Shown: in pieces, positions 7,957-18,130 of the stretch
Layout: every line of letters starts with the position of its first letter
How positions within the stretch are numbered: the first letter of the stretch is position 1
Source of the DNA: BJGV01 sp964196335
GTDB lineage: Bacteria; Pseudomonadota; Gammaproteobacteria; Burkholderiales; Nitrosomonadaceae
NCBI GenBank assembly: GCA_965238155.1
Contig: OZ250175.1
Coordinates: forward strand, 930,001-994,000
DNA: 64,000 bases
Reading direction: 5' to 3'
Program-made: the position numbers and the translations under genes
The notes under the pieces: generated by a model
What the model was told of the DNA's origin: nothing
Database searches by the model: none
What the model saw: the letters and a program-made list of their open reading frames with translations, nothing else

Positions 7957-10377
7957 ATGCTAGCGCGTTGGTTTGCTTACATAGTTGGAACGTCCTTTGC
8001 ACTAGGTTTACTGGGAGCCCTTCTACTTATCTTTGCTGCACTTGTTACGATACCAACACTCCCATCACTTGAAATCCTGACTGATTACAGACCAAAGATT
8101 CCTTTAAGGATTTATAGCGCAGAAGGTTTGCTAATTGGTGAATTTGGTGAAGAGCACCGAGACTTAGTAAAAATTGATGCGGTACCTGAAAACCTCAAGC
8201 AGGCAGTTATTGCCGCAGAGGACGAACGTTTTTATCAGCATAGCGGCGTGGATTATTTAGGCGTGCTGCGTGCTGCCTATTCTAATTTTACATCTGGTTT
8301 AGTACGACAAGGAGCGAGCACTATAACTATGCAAGTGGCGAGAAATTTCTTTTTAACTAGAGAGAAAACACTAACAAGAAAATTTAGTGAGGCTTTGCTT
8401 GCATTCAAGATCGAACACAGCTTGAGCAAGGACAAAATTCTGGAACTTTATATGAATCAGATTTATCTTGGGCAGCGTTCCTATGGCTTTGCTTCTGCAG
8501 CCCGGGTTTATTTTGGAAAGAAACTTAGTAATATTACTGTTGCCGAGTCCGCTATGCTGGCCGGTCTGCCTAAAGCACCTTCCCGCTATAATCCGGTGGT
8601 AAATCCGGCGCGGGCCAAAACACGTCAACTCTATGTATTGAGGCGTATGGAAGAACTAAATTTTATTTCTGATCCGGAGTTTAAGGAAGCAAAAAAACAG
8701 GAATTACAAGTAGTTTACAAGAAACATCAATTACGAGAATTCCCTTTACGTGCTGATTATGTGGCTGAGATGGTGCGTCAAAAGGTATATGAACGTTACA
8801 AGGAAGAAACTTATACTAAGGGTCTCAGGGTTTATACAACGGTGAGACAGCTGGATCAGGAAGCAGCTTACGAAGCCGTACGTCAGGGTGTAATGAGTCA
8901 TGATAAACGTCATGGATATCGTGGTCCTGAGGGGTTTATTAAGTTGCCTGAAGATAGCGCCGATCAGAATGAAGTGCTGGATGAAGCTCTTATAGCTGTA
9001 CCGGTTAGTGATGGTATTCATGCAGCAGTAGTGTTAGCTGCAAATTCCAAAATAGTTCGTGCATACCGTAAAGGCGGTGAAACAATAGAAATTGTAGATG
9101 ATGGTCTTAGTTTCGTAAAAAAACTCCTTAATAAGAGAACAGGCGTTGGTAAAAAAAGTATCCGCCCAGGATCGCTGATCAGGGTAATAAAGAGTGAAAA
9201 GGAAACATGGCATATTGTACAGCTTCCTCAGGCTGAAGCAGCTTTGGTTTCAATGGATCCAGAAGACGGAGCGATTCGTGCACTGGTAGGGGGGTTTGAC
9301 TTTAACCGTAATCAATTTAACCATATTACACAGGCTTTGCGTCAGCCGGGATCCAGTTTTAAACCGTTCATTTATTCTGCATCTCTTGAGAAGGGGTTTA
9401 CTCCGGCTACTGTTATAAACGATGCGCCAATTTTTTTTACTGCTGAGGAAACTGGAAGTAAGGAGTGGGAGCCTAGAAATTATGCAGGTAAATTTGCAGG
9501 TCCTTTACGGATGAGAGAGGCGCTTGCCAGATCAAAGAACTTGGTGTCTATTCGTATTCTACAGGCTATTGGAGTCCAGTACGCTCAAGACTACATTACC
9601 AGATTTGGATTTAATCCTAAGCTCCATCCACCATACCTTCCTATGGCGCTTGGTGCGGGTTCGGCTTCTCCAATACAGATGGTTACAGGTTATGCAGCAT
9701 TTGCGAATGGTGGTTTCCGCGTTGCACCACACTTAATTGAGAGAATTGAAGATGAAAAAGGAAAAGTACTGGAGCAAACACAATCTGTACTAGCAGGTGT
9801 GGATGCAAAGCAGATAATAGACCCACGCAATGCATATCTTATGACCAGTATGCTGAAAGATGTCGTACAGAGAGGTACTGCGGTTAGAGCAAAGAAATTA
9901 GGCCGTACTGATCTGGCTGGGAAAACCGGCACCACCAACAATTTTGTTGATGCCTGGTTCTGTGGTTTTCAAACTAATCTGGTAGCGGTCGCATGGATTG
10001 GCTATGATAATCCTAAATCTCTTGGTAACAGAGAAACAGGATCGAGTGCTGCCCTGCCTATGTGGATAAGCTATATGGGCAAAGCCTTGAAGGATGTGCC
10101 TAAACTAAGCAACACCAATCCTGATGGTATTATTCTAGAGGAGATTGTTCCCAAAGGTATAGTAACGGCGAGAATTAATCCTGCAACAGGATTTAGAGAT
10201 AAAGAAGGTGAAATTTTAGAATACTTTTTTCAGGAAAATCTGCCTCCAGAGGCAGGTAGTAATTTTGGAGACATGGAATCTTTTCTTCAGGAACGTATGC
10301 TTCCTGAAGACAGTAGTGGTTCAGACAATGATTCAGACAGTACAGTCAAATTTCCGGATTTTATTGAGTGGAATTAG
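7957..10377 (+). CDS. mrcA: penicillin-binding protein 1A (bifunctional transglycosylase/transpeptidase)
   Basis: Class A PBP that polymerises glycan strands and cross-links peptidoglycan at the inner membrane. Order: one N-terminal membrane anchor (about residues 7-31); a GT51 domain with the catalytic-glutamate motif AAEDERFYQHSGVDYLG and GASTITMQVARNFFL; an intervening OB-like region; then the transpeptidase domain with the serine motif GSSFKPF, the SKN motif (ARSKNLVS) and KTGTT. At 806 residues the length is typical of betaproteobacterial PBP1A. ATG start at 7957 without a clear Shine-Dalgarno. Adjacency to pilM is the conserved order. Confidence 0.97.
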   Translation: MLARWFAYIVGTSFALGLLGALLLIFAALVTIPTLPSLEILTDYRPKIPLRIYSAEGLLIGEFGEEHRDLVKIDAVPENLKQAVIAAEDERFYQHSGVDYLGVLRAAYSNFTSGLVRQGASTITMQVARNFFLTREKTLTRKFSEALLAFKIEHSLSKDKILELYMNQIYLGQRSYGFASAARVYFGKKLSNITVAESAMLAGLPKAPSRYNPVVNPARAKTRQLYVLRRMEELNFISDPEFKEAKKQELQVVYKKHQLREFPLRADYVAEMVRQKVYERYKEETYTKGLRVYTTVRQLDQEAAYEAVRQGVMSHDKRHGYRGPEGFIKLPEDSADQNEVLDEALIAVPVSDGIHAAVVLAANSKIVRAYRKGGETIEIVDDGLSFVKKLLNKRTGVGKKSIRPGSLIRVIKSEKETWHIVQLPQAEAALVSMDPEDGAIRALVGGFDFNRNQFNHITQALRQPGSSFKPFIYSASLEKGFTPATVINDAPIFFTAEETGSKEWEPRNYAGKFAGPLRMREALARSKNLVSIRILQAIGVQYAQDYITRFGFNPKLHPPYLPMALGAGSASPIQMVTGYAAFANGGFRVAPHLIERIEDEKGKVLEQTQSVLAGVDAKQIIDPRNAYLMTSMLKDVVQRGTAVRAKKLGRTDLAGKTGTTNNFVDAWFCGFQTNLVAVAWIGYDNPKSLGNRETGSSAALPMWISYMGKALKDVPKLSNTNPDGIILEEIVPKGIVTARINPATGFRDKEGEILEYFFQENLPPEAGSNFGDMESFLQERMLPEDSSGSDNDSDSTVKFPDFIEWN

Positions 10378-10473
10378 TTTCTGGTGAAACAGTAGTCTGG
10401 TTGTTAACTCGGAGCAGAGAAAAGGAGCGATGATTTTCTTCTATTCTGTCAGGACATAGTTTATATATGTTTC

Positions 10474-11490
10474 TTACTTATTCAGGTTAAGCCAGCTAGC
10501 CGCATGAATAGCATAATAAGTCAGGATTCCGTCTGCCCCTGCACGCTTCATAGCTAACAACGATTCAAGTACGCATTTTTCTTCATCAAGCCAACCATTT
10601 AGCACGGCAGATTTAAGCATGGCGTATTCACCGCTGACCTGATAGACAAACGTGGGTGCTTTAAACCGCTCTTTAACTTGCCGCACAATATCAAGATAGG
10701 GCATACCAGGTTTTATCATAATAATATCAGCACCTTCCTCCAAATCCATTTCCACCTCCCAAATTGCTTCATCAGAGTTGGCCGGATCCATTTGATAGGT
10801 TTCTTTATTTCCTTGACCCAGATTTGTAGCCGAGCCCACCGCGTCGCGGAATGGGCCATAAAAATTAGAGGCATATTTTGCAGAATAGGCGAGTATGCGG
10901 GTATGAATGAATTTTTTGCTATCAAGGGTGTTGCGTATCACTGCAATGCGTCCATCCATCATGTCTGAAGGTGCTACCACATCGGCCCCAGCTTCCGCAT
11001 GTACCAACGATTGCTGCGCAAGTACTTCTACGGTTTCATCGTTCATTACATATCCGCTGTCATCAATCAGACCATCTTGCCCGTGGCTAGTATATGGATC
11101 AAGTGCGACATCAGTAATGACACCTAATTCAGGAAAGGACTTTTTCAACTTTTTTACAACCTGTGGAACAAGTCCCATGGGATTGAGTGCTTCAGTTGCA
11201 GTGAGAGATTTTTGTTCGGGATCGATTACCGGAAAGATCGCAAGTGCCGGTATGCCAAGCTCTAAACATTTTTCTGCTTGGCGCATTAGTTTGTCTGCAC
11301 TTAGTCGTTTTATTTCGGGCATTGAGGGTATTTTTTCCTCACGATTCTTTCCATTCAGTACAAATACCGGATAAATCAGATCATCTGCAAGTAAACAGTT
11401 TTCCCGCATCAGACGGCGTGAAAATTCGTCGTGACGCATACGTCTCATTCTTTTTTGCGGAAACTGTCCGTAATTTGTCATCGTTTTCAT
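10474..11490 (-). CDS. hemB: delta-aminolevulinic acid dehydratase (porphobilinogen synthase)
   Basis: Condenses two 5-aminolevulinate molecules to porphobilinogen for haem and sirohaem. The 338-residue protein carries the metal/substrate loop region DVVAPSDMMDGR, the first active-site lysine block AYSAKYASNFYGPFRDA and the Schiff-base lysine motif MIKPGMPYLD. ATG at 11490; a second in-frame ATG lies three codons in. Convergent with mrcA. It may serve the cysG sirohaem gene in this window as well as cytochromes. Confidence 0.97.
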   Translation of the reverse strand: MKTMTNYGQFPQKRMRRMRHDEFSRRLMRENCLLADDLIYPVFVLNGKNREEKIPSMPEIKRLSADKLMRQAEKCLELGIPALAIFPVIDPEQKSLTATEALNPMGLVPQVVKKLKKSFPELGVITDVALDPYTSHGQDGLIDDSGYVMNDETVEVLAQQSLVHAEAGADVVAPSDMMDGRIAVIRNTLDSKKFIHTRILAYSAKYASNFYGPFRDAVGSATNLGQGNKETYQMDPANSDEAIWEVEMDLEEGADIIMIKPGMPYLDIVRQVKERFKAPTFVYQVSGEYAMLKSAVLNGWLDEEKCVLESLLAMKRAGADGILTYYAIHAASWLNLNK

Positions 11491-11844
11491 ATAAAAAAAG
11501 AAGATTTAATAATGAATAAGGAGTATTGCTCAAATAGAGCTTAGTTTAATGGTTTTAAAAATAGCGGGGGTTAAATTTTAGTTATTTAGTTGTAATGAGA
11601 ATACTGGTAACCATACGTTAGCAGAGTATAACCATTATATTAGTGTGGAATCATAAATTTCAATTAAATAACAGAGAGAATTATTCTTTAATTAACAAGG
11701 TGTTGTAGTATTTATCTGTTTTATTTGTAATGATAGTTAGGAATTAAAAATTAATTTTCGGGAACTTACTTTCATTATCATCGTCTCATCATCAGACAAC
11801 TTTGGTTGTTTCCTGCTCTTCTCCCTGAGCTGGAACCTTAATTA
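11491..11844. other. intergenic gap between ysxC and hemB
   Basis: 354 A+T-rich bases. No reading frame of note, tRNA or strong hairpin is seen; it presumably contains the hemB promoter. From memory, cytochrome c and c-type cytochrome biogenesis genes often sit beside ysxC in related bacteria; they are not here. Confidence 0.4.
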
Positions 11845-12540
11845 TCACTTATTAAGGTAGTTTGCCCCCGGTTTCTTCCCCTTTAACCGAGGGTTTTTTA
11901 TTGTAGATTTTAGTTCTGCTTGGTTTTGTTTCTGAAACGGAAGAGGATCTAATCCAAGCCAGTTCCCAAGTAGCGCATAAGCTTCATTGATTCCTTTTTT
12001 AGAGGCACTGGAAAATAGCTGAGCACTACATTGTGGGTAGGTTTCACCTAAAAAGTTTAGTACATTTTGGAGGACTTTCTCAGCCTGTTGCCGGGTAACT
12101 TTGTCTGCCTTGGTAAGCAATATATGGACAGGCTTCCCAGTTGGTGTGAACCAGTCCAGCATACGTCGGTCAAGATGTGTTAACGGGTGGCGTATATCCA
12201 TAATCAGTACCATTCCATGAAGTGGCTGCCTGGTTTGTAAATAGGTACTTAGTAGTGTATCCCAGTGCTGGCGGACTTTAGATGGAACTTTAGCGTAGCC
12301 ATAGCCGGGAAGGTCAACCAAAAAATGTTTATCCCCAAGTTTAAAAAAATTGATGTGCTGGGTACGGCCTGGTGTTTTACTGACAAAGGCCAGACGATCA
12401 CGCTTTGTAAGTGTGTTGATAGCGCTGGATTTACCAGCATTTGAACGTCCGGCAAAGGCAATCTCGACTCCGTTTGGCGGTGGCAGATCTTGCAGGTGAT
12501 TGATAGTTGTATAAAAGGTCGTATGCTGAAAAACAGACAT
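11845..12540 (-). CDS. ysxC: ribosome biogenesis GTP-binding protein YsxC/EngB
   Basis: Essential small GTPase for late assembly of the large ribosomal subunit. G1 motif GRSNAGKSS (about residues 31-39), G3 DLPGYGYAKV and G4 TKAD are visible. 231 residues; the C-terminal tail (KNPRLKGKKPGANYLNK) is basic and slightly longer than in E. coli. ATG start at 12540. Confidence 0.95.
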   Translation of the reverse strand: MSVFQHTTFYTTINHLQDLPPPNGVEIAFAGRSNAGKSSAINTLTKRDRLAFVSKTPGRTQHINFFKLGDKHFLVDLPGYGYAKVPSKVRQHWDTLLSTYLQTRQPLHGMVLIMDIRHPLTHLDRRMLDWFTPTGKPVHILLTKADKVTRQQAEKVLQNVLNFLGETYPQCSAQLFSSASKKGINEAYALLGNWLGLDPLPFQKQNQAELKSTIKNPRLKGKKPGANYLNK

Positions 12541-12651
12541 TAGGTTCCAATGTAGTATTGAAAGGGTGAGAAATAAATTTTGATAATGAAATTGTTTTTA
12601 TTTTAATACTGGATACTGATATTCAAGATAGGATAGTAATAAAATTTAAAC

Positions 12652-13398
12652 TTATTCTATTATTTCTGAATTTTCTTCTGCAATTAATACCAGGCCTTCT
12701 AATACTAAATTATCTACCACATTAGCATCCATATTAAGTTCAGACATCAGCTGCTGAGATGCACCTCCGCTGATAATACACTCAGGTATGTGACCCAAAG
12801 TAATAGAAAATAGCTCAGACATGCGTTTTACTGCGCCGGCCAAAGCATGAACTGTACCACTATGTATGGCATTTGCAGTATTGTCTGGAAAATCAGAGAA
12901 CTCACCTTCCTGGTTTTGTAATGCGGTGGTATTGGTTGCTAGTGCCTTTTCCATTAGTTCAAAGCCGGGGACGATAATGCCACCAAGAAACTCTCCGGTG
13001 TCAGAAAGGGCATCCACTGTCATAGCAGTACCTGCATCTACGACCAAACAACCTTGCTGTTGCCGCTTCCATGCCGCAATCAATGCAGCCCACCGGTCAC
13101 TACCCAAGAGTGACGGATCAGCGTAGTTATTTCGAACACCACATTGATAGGCAAGAGCAGTTATCCATTTAGGTTTTACTTCCCAGCAGGAAAATATTTC
13201 AGACAACTTTTTCTTTGTTATTGCGTTAGAGACATTAGAAATTATGACACCCTGGGGTTTCGGTAAGGCTTGCCATTCTTGTTGTAACAACATATTTTTA
13301 TCTTGAGCAATATTTCCTTGTTTTAGCCAGTTACTGCCATCATGTAACCCCCATTTAACATGAGTGTTGCCCGAATCTATTGCCATTAAATAAGTCAT
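12652..13398 (-). CDS. coaX: type III pantothenate kinase
   Basis: First step of coenzyme A synthesis, phosphorylating pantothenate with ATP. Signature regions: DSGNTHVKWGL (P-loop-like, N-terminus), SLLGSDRWAALIAAW and VVDAGTAMTVDAL. 248 residues. It begins one base after the birA stop, so birA-coaX is a two-gene operon, the standard betaproteobacterial pairing. Confidence 0.95.
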   Translation of the reverse strand: MTYLMAIDSGNTHVKWGLHDGSNWLKQGNIAQDKNMLLQQEWQALPKPQGVIISNVSNAITKKKLSEIFSCWEVKPKWITALAYQCGVRNNYADPSLLGSDRWAALIAAWKRQQQGCLVVDAGTAMTVDALSDTGEFLGGIIVPGFELMEKALATNTTALQNQEGEFSDFPDNTANAIHSGTVHALAGAVKRMSELFSITLGHIPECIISGGASQQLMSELNMDANVVDNLVLEGLVLIAEENSEIIE

Positions 13399-13399
13399 G

Positions 13400-14398
13400 C
13401 TATGTCACCTTACGTAACTTAATATTACCTCCGTTGAAATAACGAACACCTGCTAAAGTGTTAAGTATTAACGATCCATTGTCTGTGACACCTTGTATCA
13501 CACCTTCCTGTATCGAACTGTCTGGCAAGTATAGTGTGACAGGTTTATTTTCAAGTTCGTGATATTGTACCCACTCATTCCTAAAGGGTTTAAATCCATA
13601 CTGTGCAAACTCTTTTAGTACTATTATAAGTTCAGTCAGTAATCTGGCCATTAGCTTGTTGCGGTCCGGGCTTTTTCCACTAATAGAGAATAGATCTGTT
13701 GTCTTTTGGTCAATATCTGATTTTATCCTAGCTGAAAGCTTTAGATTGATGCCAACACCGATTACAGCTAAAGTAGGTCCCAACGAATCTCCTCGTAATT
13801 CAATCAAAATGCCTGCAATTTTCTGGTGGTGAGACATTACATCGTTTGGCCATTTAAGTGTTACATTTTTTATCCCTGATAATTTTAATGAACGTATTAT
13901 GGCTATTCCAATAGCTAAACTTAAACCTGACAGAAACCCCGCTCCTTTTTGGAAATTCCATAACAGAGAAAAAGTAAGGCTGTCACCAAGGCCTGAATGC
14001 CAGAGCTGCCCCCGCCGACCTCGTCCGTTGGTTTGGAGTTCCGTAGCAACTACGCTGATAGTATCGGCTTTATTTCTATCCGAGTATTCCTCCATTGAGG
14101 CTTTTTGTAGTAGTACAGTATTGGTTGATTTAGTAGTGTCCAGTACTTCAAGATGAAGGCTCTCTTCCTCAGTGACAAGATATTTAAGAATCTTATCCTT
14201 ATCCAGCCATTGCACCGGATCAGGCAGACGGTAACCACGTCCATGAACTCTGTGAACTACAACTCCTGTTTTTTCTAATCCACGCAATGCGTTAGATACG
14301 CTGGTACGAGACACATCAAGATGCTGGGCAAGGGTCACCCCAGAGTGGAATTCGCCGTCACTCAATAAGCGTAAAATGGAGAAGGTTAGTGGTTTCAT
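13400..14398 (-). CDS. birA: biotin-[acetyl-CoA-carboxylase] ligase / biotin operon repressor BirA
   Basis: Attaches biotin to the BCCP subunit of acetyl-CoA carboxylase and may repress biotin genes. The N-terminal winged helix-turn-helix (LLSDGEFHSGVTLAQHLDVS) is present, so it is the regulator type. The catalytic domain has the biotinyl-AMP loop GRGRRGQLW and KWPNDVM, followed by a C-terminal SH3-like domain. I start at the ATG at 14398 (332 residues); the frame also reaches a TTG at 14419. It matches the fatty-acid synthesis genes found later in the window. Confidence 0.94.
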   Translation of the reverse strand: MKPLTFSILRLLSDGEFHSGVTLAQHLDVSRTSVSNALRGLEKTGVVVHRVHGRGYRLPDPVQWLDKDKILKYLVTEEESLHLEVLDTTKSTNTVLLQKASMEEYSDRNKADTISVVATELQTNGRGRRGQLWHSGLGDSLTFSLLWNFQKGAGFLSGLSLAIGIAIIRSLKLSGIKNVTLKWPNDVMSHHQKIAGILIELRGDSLGPTLAVIGVGINLKLSARIKSDIDQKTTDLFSISGKSPDRNKLMARLLTELIIVLKEFAQYGFKPFRNEWVQYHELENKPVTLYLPDSSIQEGVIQGVTDNGSLILNTLAGVRYFNGGNIKLRKVT

Positions 14399-14560
14399 GG
14401 CAGTAACAGTGTAGAGCAAACCACGTTATCTGTGCCACAGACAGCCCATGTTTAATATATTTTGTGTAAAAGATATGTCCTGATAAACCATATTACTTTA
14501 TCTACACTATAATATATTCCGTTAGGATTGGTGCGGTACATCATATTTCGAGAGACTGAT

Positions 14561-16273
14561 TTGAAAAAAACTAATAAAGATATATCAGCAGCTACTTTAC
14601 CTGCTGAATCTGTTTCTAACTTCATTCGTAATATTATTGACGAAGATATTCGTACCAAGAAATGGAACGGGCGTGTAGAAACCCGTTTTCCACCAGAACC
14701 AAATGGCTATTTGCATATTGGTCATGCTAAGAGTATATGCCTCAATTTTGGCCTTGCCCTTGAATATCAGGGAGTATGTCATTTGCGTTTTGATGACACT
14801 AATCCAAAAAAAGAAGAAAAAGAATACGTGGATTCAATACTTGATTCTGTCAGATGGCTTGGCTTTGATTGGGGGGAGCATTTGCACTATTCTTCCGATT
14901 ATTTTGACAAGCTTTGCAAATTCTCGGAGTATCTTGTTAGTCAGGGGAAAGCCTATATAGATAGTCTTACAAACGAGGAAATCCGCAATTTACGCGGTAC
15001 TTTGACTAAAGCCGGTACAAACAGTCCTTACCGTGAGCGTTCAGTTGGTGAGAATCTGGACTTGTTTCATCGCATGAAACAAGGAGAGTTTGCTGATGGT
15101 GCTCATGTGTTGCGAGCCAAAATTGACATGGCATCTCCGAACATAAATTTGCGTGATCCGGTTATTTATCGCATTCGTCGGGTTCATCATCATCGCACCG
15201 GTGATACATGGTGTATTTATCCGATGTACGATTACACACATTGTATTTCTGATGCCCTGGAGAATATTACTCACTCAATTTGTACGTTGGAATTTGAAGA
15301 TCATCGCCCTCTCTATGACTGGATACTGATGCAATTAAAAGACATAGTACCTTGCCATCCGCAACAGATAGAATTTGCCAGACTCAACCTTACGCACACC
15401 GTGATGAGTAAACGTATTTTGACGGAGTTAGTTGAGGGCAGGTTTGTAGAAGGCTGGGACGATCCCAGAATGCCTACTTTGGCCGGACTACGCCGACGCG
15501 GCTATACACCTTCTTCGATTCGTTTATTTGCTGAGCGTATTGGCGTTAGTAAAGCAGATTCATGGATTGAGACGGATGTACTTGAAAATTGTTTACGAGA
15601 AGATCTTAATGTACGGGCACAACGTCGTATCGCTGTTTTGAAGCCATTAAAACTTGTTATAGTCAATTATCCCGATAATTATGAGGAAGAGTGCCTGGTT
15701 CCTAACCATCCACTGAAACCTGAGAAGGGGAACCGAGTATTGCCTTTAACTAAAACCCTTTATATTGAACAAGACGATTTTATGGAGGAGCCATCAAAAG
15801 GCTATTTTCGCCTTGCACCCGGAGTAGAAGTACGCTTACGTTATGCTTATATTATAAAGTGTGTGAAAGTAATCAAAAATACCAGTAATGAAATTGAAGA
15901 AATTCATTGTAGCTACGATCCTGGCACCAAGAGCGGCACAACCGGAGCCAAAGCACGCAAAGTTAAAGGCAATATTCATTGGCTTTCATCTGAATATGCA
16001 TTAAAGAGTGAAGTGAGGCTATTTGACCATTTGTTTTCCGATCCCCGTCCAAACGTAAGTAGCCGGGATTACAAGGGACTTCTAAACGTGAATTCTAAGG
16101 AGATTATTTCTGCATATATAGAACCTTCATTAAATGAGGCCCGGCCGGAAGAAACCTTTCAGTTTGAACGAAACGGTTACTTTGTAGCCGATCCGTTAGA
16201 TATGAAACCAGGTAAGCCGGTGTTTAACCGTGCTGTCACACTAAGAGATTCACGTGGTAAGTATAATACTTAA
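14561..16273 (+). CDS. glnS: glutaminyl-tRNA synthetase
   Basis: Charges tRNA-Gln with glutamine. Class I signature PEPNGYLHIGHAKS near the N-terminus and the KMSKS equivalent VMSKRIL mid-protein are clear; the C-terminal anticodon-binding beta barrels are complete. No ATG exists before the catalytic core. Of the non-ATG candidates the TTG at 14561 has the best ribosome binding site (GAGAG at 14550-14554, 6 bases upstream), giving 570 residues; TTG 14528 and GTG 14531 are alternatives. Confidence 0.95.
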   Translation: MKKTNKDISAATLPAESVSNFIRNIIDEDIRTKKWNGRVETRFPPEPNGYLHIGHAKSICLNFGLALEYQGVCHLRFDDTNPKKEEKEYVDSILDSVRWLGFDWGEHLHYSSDYFDKLCKFSEYLVSQGKAYIDSLTNEEIRNLRGTLTKAGTNSPYRERSVGENLDLFHRMKQGEFADGAHVLRAKIDMASPNINLRDPVIYRIRRVHHHRTGDTWCIYPMYDYTHCISDALENITHSICTLEFEDHRPLYDWILMQLKDIVPCHPQQIEFARLNLTHTVMSKRILTELVEGRFVEGWDDPRMPTLAGLRRRGYTPSSIRLFAERIGVSKADSWIETDVLENCLREDLNVRAQRRIAVLKPLKLVIVNYPDNYEEECLVPNHPLKPEKGNRVLPLTKTLYIEQDDFMEEPSKGYFRLAPGVEVRLRYAYIIKCVKVIKNTSNEIEEIHCSYDPGTKSGTTGAKARKVKGNIHWLSSEYALKSEVRLFDHLFSDPRPNVSSRDYKGLLNVNSKEIISAYIEPSLNEARPEETFQFERNGYFVADPLDMKPGKPVFNRAVTLRDSRGKYNT

Positions 16274-16718
16274 AGGTACTATACTTATGTATGTATGGGA
16301 TACCAATGCTGCGGTCCCTGAATTGGTAAAGCTATCCGGAGACAGCCATCTGTGCCCAAATCGATAATTTATTTATGGTCGGAATATTTTTTAAGGATAG
16401 CTAATTTGTCAGACCGGAAAAATAAAAGAAGCAACCTTGCTAATGTGTAAGCACTTATAATAAAAAGAAGTAAAAGACTTATGCTCTTTTGAGCTACTGC
16501 AAGAGGGTAGTCAGATTTAGATGTTGTAGAAAAACAACACTTTATTGCCTTATCACAGAGAAATATCTTGATATTCCTTGCTATATGCCAACATCTTAGG
16601 CACAATTCTCACAACCCTCTCAATTTAGAGGGGATGTATGTCGTTAATAATATTAACGTTGTAAATGAAGGGCAGCGAGTTTAAATTTGTTTTTATTACT
16701 CACAAGGGAGGCTTCAAC
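16274..16718. other. intergenic region upstream of the porin gene
   Basis: 445 bases between glnS and the porin. It holds the doubtful minus-strand frame described separately, a short inverted repeat around 16614-16633 (CCCTCT...AGAGGG) and the palindromic GTTAATAATATTAAC just after it. The porin promoter is expected here, probably close to these repeats, but I cannot assign its boxes. Confidence 0.4.
16369..16605 (-). CDS. possible small membrane protein (doubtful)
   Basis: A 78-codon open frame from a TTG lies wholly within the gap between glnS and the porin gene, on the opposite strand. It would encode a Cys-containing N-terminus and a hydrophobic helix (SLLLLFIISAYTLARLLLLFF) with a basic end. 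I recognise no family, and the ribosome binding site (GAGAA) is weak. It may be chance in A+T-rich DNA. Confidence 0.18.
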   Translation of the reverse strand: MCLRCWHIARNIKIFLCDKAIKCCFSTTSKSDYPLAVAQKSISLLLLFIISAYTLARLLLLFFRSDKLAILKKYSDHK

Positions 16719-18059
16719 ATGAAGTTTGATCAAATTAAGAATAATTTATTGCATACGGGGGTTGCTGTCGCACTGGTTGCGGGCATGGCAACCACGTTAC
16801 CTGCATATGCTGGCGGAAAAATTACCATTGATGATACTAAATGGATCAGTGTCGGAATGGGGATACGTGGAAATTTTGTTGCCGCACAGAATGCTGCGCC
16901 GGCTGGTAATGACTATAGCACCGGTTTTGGTATCCCCAATGCTCGTATTTATTTAAACGGGCAGATCCATAAATATGTCAAGTTCGAGTTCAATACGGAA
17001 TGTTTTAATTGCTCATTTGGTCGGGGTGGAGGTAATGCTGGTGCGCCAGGATTTCCCGTACCTGGATCTCTTGGTCTCGGCTTGAACGCTGGAGGAAATT
17101 CCACTATCGGGCTACTTGATGCCATCGCCAAGTTTGAGTTTAACAAACACGTAAATCTCTGGGCTGGCCGTATGTTGGTTCCAACATCCCGTGCTGAGCT
17201 GAATGGTCCTTTCTACCATGCAACATTTGAAGGTTTCAAGACACCATTTTTTCCAGCAGATTATAGCTTTGGGTTTGGTGGAGCCGGTGTGGCAGCAACT
17301 GGCAACAGTGGTATGGGGCTATATGGACGTGACAATGGTGTGACCTTCTGGGGTGAAGTAGGTGTACCTCAACCATTTGGAATGGGAGAAGGACAATTGC
17401 AATATTCAGCGGGTGTATTTAATGGCACGAGATCAGCTGGGGGAATTGGACCTAATCAGTCAGATGCCATGAGCTGGGCTGGTCGCCTCACCTATAACTT
17501 CCTGAATCCGGAAAAGAATCCTGGGTACTACACCAGTGGTACTTATTATGGTAACGGCGGTGACATTTTAGCGATTGCAATTGGTGTTAATCATCAGAAA
17601 GATGGTGCGGGTTCCGTTGGAAACCGGGTCGACTTTACTGGCATCGTAACTGACCTGTTGTTTGAAAAAGTACTCGATAACAATATGGGTGTGATTACGT
17701 TCAACGGTGAATACAAACGATTCTGGGCACCTTATACTGCAGCAACTAGCGCATTACAGCAATGTATTTGTGTCTTTTCAGGCCAGTCATGGCAACTGTA
17801 TGGTTTGTACCTGATTCCTCATAAAGTAGGGATTGGCAGATTCCAGCCGTACGGTCGGTTTGTCAGTGTTCAACCTGATATAAGTAGCGACCGTGAAGAA
17901 ATCGAAGGTGGCGTAAACTATGTTATAGATGGCCACAATGCTCGTATTTCAGCTTTCTATCAACATGGTGACTTGTTTACCAAGAGCTTGAATTATACTC
18001 CTGGTGCAGCGGGTATGAAAATTGATAAATTCTCAGTTGCCTTCCAGATACAAATATAA
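16719..18059 (+). CDS. outer-membrane porin (O/P-like 16-18-strand barrel)
   Basis: A 446-residue exported beta-barrel protein. The ATG at 16719 follows a strong ribosome binding site (GGGAGG) and starts a classical signal peptide, with cleavage expected after AYA at about residue 31. The mature part is rich in Gly, Phe, Tyr and alternating hydrophobic strands (VKFEFNTECFNCSFG, INGHNAR-like turns) and ends SVAFQIQI, the hydrophobic C-terminal strand expected for outer-membrane assembly. The type resembles phosphate-selective O/P porins reported in nitrifiers; substrate unknown. A Cys pair (ECFNC) lies in a predicted early loop. Monocistronic, with its own terminator. Confidence 0.85.
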   Translation: MKFDQIKNNLLHTGVAVALVAGMATTLPAYAGGKITIDDTKWISVGMGIRGNFVAAQNAAPAGNDYSTGFGIPNARIYLNGQIHKYVKFEFNTECFNCSFGRGGGNAGAPGFPVPGSLGLGLNAGGNSTIGLLDAIAKFEFNKHVNLWAGRMLVPTSRAELNGPFYHATFEGFKTPFFPADYSFGFGGAGVAATGNSGMGLYGRDNGVTFWGEVGVPQPFGMGEGQLQYSAGVFNGTRSAGGIGPNQSDAMSWAGRLTYNFLNPEKNPGYYTSGTYYGNGGDILAIAIGVNHQKDGAGSVGNRVDFTGIVTDLLFEKVLDNNMGVITFNGEYKRFWAPYTAATSALQQCICVFSGQSWQLYGLYLIPHKVGIGRFQPYGRFVSVQPDISSDREEIEGGVNYVIDGHNARISAFYQHGDLFTKSLNYTPGAAGMKIDKFSVAFQIQI

Positions 18060-18095
18060 GAAAAGTGGGTTTTAACTAGAATTTTACCCTTCTTT

Positions 18096-18130
18096 AAAAG
18101 CCGAGACCCTTGTGGTTTCGGCTTTTTTTT
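18096..18130 (+). terminator. rho-independent terminator of the porin gene
   Basis: Arms AAAAGCCGAGACC and GGTTTCGGCTTTT (one G-T pair) around a 5-base loop, followed by a run of eight T, 36 bases after the porin stop. Confidence 0.92.

Noticed and set aside
10907..11374. 155-codon plus-strand open frame
   Set aside because: Lies opposite hemB; low-complexity Ser/Thr composition typical of a shadow frame.
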